Translations under genes and position numbers: made by a program
Shown here: one piece after another, positions 7,566 through 10,235 of the stretch
How the letters are laid out: the number at the start of each line of letters is the position of its first letter
Numbering within the stretch: the stretch's first letter is position 1
Origin: Prevotellaceae bacterium UBA1726
Lineage (GTDB): Bacteria > Bacteroidota > Bacteroidia > Bacteroidales > Bacteroidaceae
Assembly (NCBI GenBank): GCA_002316005.1
Contig: DCIM01000016.1
Span: forward strand, 1 to 10,235
Reading direction: 5' to 3'
DNA length: 10,235 nt
Notes under the pieces: model-generated
Told to the model about the DNA's origin: nothing
Databases searched by the model: none
The model's input: only the letters and a program-made list of their open reading frames with translations

Positions 7566-7597
7566 AACCGAAAAACATATATTGTCATTATCTTTCT

Positions 7598-7614
7598 ACG
7601 ATTAATTATGTTCC
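7598..7614. promoter_or_regulatory. Candidate operator half-site, upstream of the efflux operon promoter
   Basis: ACGATTAATTATGTTCC lies about 33-49 bp upstream of the operon -7 box. Its ACGATTAAT (7598-7606) is the exact reverse complement of ATTAATCGT at 7696-7704, and both are flanked by GTTC/GAAC. The placement suits an activator site. Assigning it to the adjacent AraC-type regulator is inference. Confidence 0.4.
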
Positions 7615-7662
7615 ATTTGTACTCTATCCATACTTTTTTACACTTATTTCCCAAAAAATCGT

Positions 7663-7670
7663 TACCTTTG
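7663..7670 (+). promoter_or_regulatory. -7 box for the AraC-type regulator gene
   Basis: The plus strand reads TACCTTTG (TAnnTTTG), 55 bp before the ATG at 7726. The region 19-23 bp upstream is T-rich but has no clear TTTG. Transcription should start near 7677, leaving a leader of about 50 nt. Confidence 0.5.
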
Positions 7671-7691
7671 CGACTGATTTCCAACAAAACA

Positions 7692-7718
7692 GAACATTAA
7701 TCGTACAAAACGAACATT
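7692..7718. promoter_or_regulatory. Candidate autoregulatory direct repeats in the regulator leader
   Basis: GAACATT occurs at 7692-7698 and 7712-7718, 20 bp apart, between the predicted transcription start and the ATG. The first copy continues as GAACATTAATCGT (7692-7704), which mirrors the site at 7598-7614. Binding here would be expected to repress the regulator gene; this is inferred from position only. Confidence 0.4.
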
Positions 7719-7725
7719 GACTGAT

Positions 7726-8640
7726 ATGGACAAGAACAATACACGCCCGCAGCGTATGAATGTGGAGGTTATGGAGCAACTGCTCTCACAACAAATCGGC
7801 AAGAACAACGATAGTTTCTTTTTGTCGAAGGATATTGGCGTTAGTCGCAATGCTACATTCTTCAACGATGTAATGAAAAGTGGTTTTCATGGTCCTCTTC
7901 TCGTCGAGGACTATCGTGTGGGTTTTGTTCTTGAGGGCGAAATCGACATCACCATAAACCTTATTCACCATCACGTCACTCCTGGCACCCTTGTATATAT
8001 CGGCCTTGGCAGTATTGTCACAATCCATTCCGTCAGTCCCGACATCAAAGTGCGTGGTTTCATTCTGCCCGAGGAGACAATGAATAATATCTTTGCCGAC
8101 CGAAAGCCAGAGATTATCAACGGGCAGATGATGCATTTCTTCGCAGAGAGCACTCCCGAAGATCGCCAGTTCATTGATGACATAAACCTCACTGTCTGGA
8201 ATATCATCCATCGGGAGTCCAATTATCCCCCTGTCCTCTATTCGGCACTTGCCTCAGTACTCTATTTCTACGAGGGTTTGTATTTCCGCCTGAATGATGT
8301 GAGAGGCAGTCAGGTAGAGAGTAATCGCAGCAGAGAGATTTTCAACCGATTCATTTCTCTTGTCAACAAGAACTCCTCGTGCGAGCGTACATTATCCTAT
8401 TATGCCGACCAACTATGCCTGTCGCCACGCTATCTCAGTTCGTTGGTGAACGAGCAGAGTGGCCATCCCGCAAAGTATTGGATTGACAAGGCAACCATCA
8501 CCCGAGCAAAGGTGATGCTTCGCCACACCACCAAGAGTGTCAGTCAGATAGCCTACGAGTTGAATTTCCCCAACGACAGTTTCTTCTGCAAGTATTTCCG
8601 CCGCCTCGCCGGCTGCTCCCCAACAGATTATAGGAAATAG
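7726..8640 (+). CDS. AraC family transcriptional regulator
   Basis: This 304-residue cytoplasmic DNA-binding protein has a cupin-like N-terminal sensor part (~30-130: FHGPLLVEDYRVGFVLEGEI, then HHHVTPGTLVYIG) and a C-terminal double helix-turn-helix domain (~205-304). In the latter, SYYADQLCLSPRYLSSLVNE forms the first HTH, and SVSQIAYELNFPNDSFFCKY with FRRLAGCSPTDYRK forms the second HTH and the classic AraC signature. The length is typical. I use ATG 7726 (MDKNNTRPQ); an in-frame TTG at 7717 overlaps a putative operator repeat and is less likely. The gene is divergent from the efflux operon and shares a ~200-bp control region with it, so it probably regulates that operon in response to a small molecule, possibly the exported compound. 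The inducer cannot be read from sequence. Confidence 0.93.
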   Translation: MDKNNTRPQRMNVEVMEQLLSQQIGKNNDSFFLSKDIGVSRNATFFNDVMKSGFHGPLLVEDYRVGFVLEGEIDITINLIHHHVTPGTLVYIGLGSIVTIHSVSPDIKVRGFILPEETMNNIFADRKPEIINGQMMHFFAESTPEDRQFIDDINLTVWNIIHRESNYPPVLYSALASVLYFYEGLYFRLNDVRGSQVESNRSREIFNRFISLVNKNSSCERTLSYYADQLCLSPRYLSSLVNEQSGHPAKYWIDKATITRAKVMLRHTTKSVSQIAYELNFPNDSFFCKYFRRLAGCSPTDYRK

Positions 8641-8710
8641 AAGCCTCACCCCGGCCCTCTCCTCGCTCGGCTATGCCGCTTTCCCCAAGAAAGAAAGGCG
8701 AGGGGGCCTT
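8641..8710. repeat. G/C-rich intergenic element (copy C)
   Basis: It starts immediately after the regulator's TAG. It shares with copy B the 20-bp core CGCTCGGCTATGCCGCTTTC (8664-8683, one mismatch) and AGAAAGAAAGG (8688-8698). CTCGC (8662-8666) pairs with GCGAG (8698-8702), and an imperfect extension pairs GGCCC with GGGCC. The right end AGGGGGCC (8701-8708) resembles the ends of copies A and B. It lies about 110 bp past the 3' end of the transposase gene. Confidence 0.72.
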
Positions 8711-8748
8711 TGTAAACGTGTGGAAAATTGATGGAGATAAAACCTGTT

Positions 8749-8815
8749 TGGCAGCGAAACTGCCATGAACAGTGACAAAGACTGCCGTCACGGTTACAAA
8801 CGGTTCCGCCGTTTG
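8749..8815. repeat. Cluster of three hairpins just 3' of the transposase gene
   Basis: Three consecutive inverted repeats: TGGCAG / CTGCCA (8749-8754 and 8760-8765, 5-base loop), GTGAC / GTCAC (8772-8776 and 8787-8791, 10-base loop) and CAAACGG / CCGTTTG (8797-8803 and 8809-8815, 5-base loop). The last ends 4 bp before the transposase TGA on the minus strand. No T-tract follows any of them. They could be mRNA-end structures or hairpin ends recognised by the HUH enzyme. Confidence 0.6.
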
Positions 8816-8819
8816 CTTC

Positions 8820-9788
8820 TCATCCAGTAGCAATATCCTCTGCCATGCGATTTAACTCCAGGCATTGCTCCCTTGTGATGCTCTTCCGTTCCATGTGGAA
8901 ATCCCAAGGGCTTATCTGGAGCAGCAAGCCTTCCACGCAAGCGTAGAAAGCCTCGCCCGAAGGTTTGTAGAGTTCTGGGAAGCCGTTCTCACGGAGGAGG
9001 ATAATCCTATATCCCCTATCCATTGCCTCACGCAGCACCTCCTTCTCCTTTGGAGCAATGGCAGCGCTGACAAGCACTCCGCCTCGCTCTCCGCATGCCA
9101 GCCATTCCTCCCTGAGGCGGGCGTTCTCCTCGTCGGTGTAACGGCGGTGGACGATGACCGCCACCTTGTCGGGGATATCCAAGAGGAACCGGTTGCCCAC
9201 AACCTGGCATTGCCTGCCGGCAATCTCTATTCCATGAAGCACCGTGAATGCTTCCGGGTTCTTCCTTTTCAACCAAAGGCGCACGGGGTTCTCATCGAGA
9301 TAGGCCTTCCAATTGTCAAGTTGCTCGTCCTCAAAGAGAATTTTATCGTTGTAGCCTTCTTCAAAGAGTCCTGGCTTTGGCACTTCTGTTATGTTGAATG
9401 CGCTCCAAAAAGCGTTATTACATCCCGACTTAAAGCCTGCCACAACATTTCCCAGATGCTTGCCTTCCGGCATATCCTCATTGATATGCACAATCAAATG
9501 CAGATGGTCGGGCATAATGCAAACCTTCCACACCTCCACCATCGGGTAGTAATGATTAATCTTTGGAATCTCCTTTTGCTTCAGATCTTTTCCGAAAGGA
9601 GTCAACTCCACGGAAATCAGCTCATCATCTCCTTTCAGTTCACCGAAATAGTTTTTTCGTCCTTCCACTACAAGCGTAAGCATATAAGTCCCTTTCCGGC
9701 GATAGTCATGCCAGGTACTTCTCCGTTTCATGGAATGTATGGTTTCATGCACCTCCATTCCTCGTGCCAATGCTTTTTCCTTGTTCAT
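8820..9788 (-). CDS. REP-associated-type HUH (Y1, IS200-like) transposase with extra C-terminal domain
   Basis: This 322-residue protein opens with a Y1 transposase domain (~25-185). The fold starts at RRKGTYMLTLVVEGRKNYFG (31-50), the HUH metal-binding pair is H95/H97 in MPDHLHLIV, and Tyr163 in KAYLDENPV aligns with the catalytic Tyr115 of E. coli RAYT as I recall that protein. The ENPVR ending is RAYT-like. Y1 enzymes nick and join single-stranded DNA through a 5'-phosphotyrosine. Most such proteins stop near 150-220 residues. Here ~200-322 form a further domain with alternating hydrophobic strands (KVAVIVHRR, GGVLVSAAI, GYRIILLRENGF) and the ending ITREQCLELNRMA. It looks Rossmann-like, perhaps DprA/SLOG-related, but that is a weak inference. 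The ATG at 9788 follows a -7 box. The reading frame is intact, so the enzyme may be active. Confidence 0.85.
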   Translation of the reverse strand: MNKEKALARGMEVHETIHSMKRRSTWHDYRRKGTYMLTLVVEGRKNYFGELKGDDELISVELTPFGKDLKQKEIPKINHYYPMVEVWKVCIMPDHLHLIVHINEDMPEGKHLGNVVAGFKSGCNNAFWSAFNITEVPKPGLFEEGYNDKILFEDEQLDNWKAYLDENPVRLWLKRKNPEAFTVLHGIEIAGRQCQVVGNRFLLDIPDKVAVIVHRRYTDEENARLREEWLACGERGGVLVSAAIAPKEKEVLREAMDRGYRIILLRENGFPELYKPSGEAFYACVEGLLLQISPWDFHMERKSITREQCLELNRMAEDIATG

Positions 9789-9801
9789 GCAAAGGTTCGT
9801 T

Positions 9802-9816
9802 AATCATTATATGATT
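9802..9816. promoter_or_regulatory. Palindrome at the transposase transcription start
   Basis: AATCAT (9802-9807) and ATGATT (9811-9816) form a perfect 6-bp inverted repeat around TAT. It lies directly downstream of the -7 box on the minus strand, over the expected transcription start and leader. It could be an operator or a leader hairpin. Confidence 0.35.
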
Positions 9817-9817
9817 G

Positions 9818-9825
9818 CAAAGATA
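9818..9825 (-). promoter_or_regulatory. -7 box for the transposase gene
   Basis: The minus strand reads TATCTTTG (TAnnTTTG) 29 bp before the ATG. TTTG occurs upstream at 9838-9841, but only 12 bp away, which is too close for a standard -33 element. Confidence 0.45.
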
Positions 9826-9878
9826 ATAATTATTTTTCAAATCTCGCATTTTTCGCCCCCTCCCCTTTCAAGAAAAAC

Positions 9879-9920
9879 AAAAAAATCCCGCTCAGGGTCT
9901 TATGACTTCAGAGCGGGATT
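9879..9920 (-). terminator. Rho-independent terminator of the TonB-type gene
   Basis: AATCCCGCTC (9884-9893) and GAGCGGGATT (9911-9920) are a perfect 10-bp inverted repeat with a 17-base loop. On the minus strand the stem runs into seven T residues (A-tract at 9879-9885). It lies 44 bp past the TAA of the TonB-type gene and isolates the transposase gene from it. Confidence 0.85.
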
Positions 9921-9964
9921 GTGCGCTAAAGGTTATAAAATTTCTTATTATTCTCTTTTCATGA

Positions 9965-10235
9965 TTACTGAAGACGGAATGTTATTGGTAATACGAACTT
10001 CACTCTTACAGTTTCTCCACTTTGTTTGCCAGGTTCCCATTTTGCCATTGCAGTAACAACACGCTCAGCTTCCGTTTTTAATGCTTGTTCCGCTGATTCA
10101 ATATCGTCCGAAGTTTTTTCTATTTCATAACCTACTACATTTACTTCTCCCACAGAGGCGGTATCTTTATTTAAACTCTTGAAATTGATAGTTTCAACAT
10201 TGCTTACACAACCATCTCTTTCAACAATAAACTGA
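9965..10235 (-). CDS. TonB C-terminal domain protein (energy transducer TonB family), 5' end outside window
   Basis: The last 89 codons are present; the frame is open to the right edge and ends at TAA 9965. The visible part is a TonB C-terminal domain: QFIVERDGCVSNVETI, then EAERVVTAMAKWEPGKQ and SGETVRVKFVLPITFRLQ at the end. The W-x-PGKQ-x-G and VRVKFxLPxxF patterns are typical of Bacteroidetes TonB proteins. This domain crosses the periplasm and contacts outer-membrane receptors. Between the two conserved blocks there are about 37 residues (from NFKSLNK to EQALKT), roughly 20 more than I expect from usual family members. With no N-terminus visible, it could be a classical TonB, a BlaR1/M56-type fusion or a small TonB-domain protein. 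It is transcribed separately from the transposase, behind a strong terminator. Confidence 0.85.
   Translation of the reverse strand, partial: QFIVERDGCVSNVETINFKSLNKDTASVGEVNVVGYEIEKTSDDIESAEQALKTEAERVVTAMAKWEPGKQSGETVRVKFVLPITFRLQ

Noticed and set aside
7717..7725. TTG at 7717 as the start of the AraC-type regulator, and likewise TTG at 7531 for the TolC-like gene
   Set aside because: ATG codons lie 9 and 6 bases downstream respectively, and the extra residues add nothing to the protein families.
8641..8710. Copy C read as the terminator of the AraC-type gene
   Set aside because: The pairing is imperfect and the plus strand continues GGCCTTTGTAAAC without a proper T-tract. It may slow transcription, but it cannot be called a terminator.
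8865..9803. A 312-codon open frame on the plus strand opposite the transposase gene
   Set aside because: It is antisense to a gene with clear HUH motifs, its translation shows no recognisable domain, and no promoter box precedes it.

Overview
The window looks like a chromosomal segment from a Bacteroidales bacterium, most likely Prevotella/Segatella-like. This rests on several things seen together: an outer-membrane beta-barrel receptor with an N-terminal carboxypeptidase-regulatory-like domain, promoter boxes of the Bacteroidetes TAnnTTTG type, no clear Shine-Dalgarno sequences before the genes, a TonB-type protein ending, and G/C-rich intergenic repeat elements of a kind I recall from Prevotella genomes. 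The genus is an inference.

Layout from left to right. Bases 1-1316 (minus) hold the first ~438 codons of a TonB-dependent, outer-membrane beta-barrel receptor that runs off the left edge; it has its own -7 box and a striking pair of 9-bp direct repeats upstream. Bases 1435-7525 (minus) are a complete five-gene efflux operon, read right to left: TolC-type outer-membrane channel, HlyD/YbhG-type membrane-fusion lipoprotein, a fused tandem ABC ATPase (YbhF-like), and two ABC-2 permeases (YbhS/YbhR-like). Divergent from it, 7726-8640 (plus) encodes an AraC-family regulator. The ~200-bp divergent region carries a -7 box for each direction and related inverted/direct repeats that look like operator sites. 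Bases 8820-9788 (minus) encode a REP-associated-type HUH (Y1) transposase with an extra C-terminal domain, followed by a cluster of hairpins. A clear rho-independent terminator (9879-9920, minus) closes a gene whose last 89 codons enter from the right edge: a TonB C-terminal domain protein.

The five efflux genes give all parts of a tripartite exporter: ATPase plus two permeases in the inner membrane, a periplasmic adaptor and an outer-membrane channel. The AraC-type protein is the obvious candidate regulator. The substrate cannot be read from the sequence.

The most unusual layer lies between the genes. Three G/C-rich elements (3660-3697, 6169-6268, 8641-8710) share end motifs, and two of them share a 20-bp core with one mismatch. 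The transposase gene lies next to one of them and is bracketed by inverted 16-bp G-rich tracts. Together this suggests, without proving it, a Bacteroidales counterpart of the RAYT/REP system. Heptamer-period repeats also recur at operon junctions, and one of them encodes the core of the lipoprotein signal peptide. No tRNA, rRNA or CRISPR array is visible, and no gene-free stretch exceeds 300 bases.
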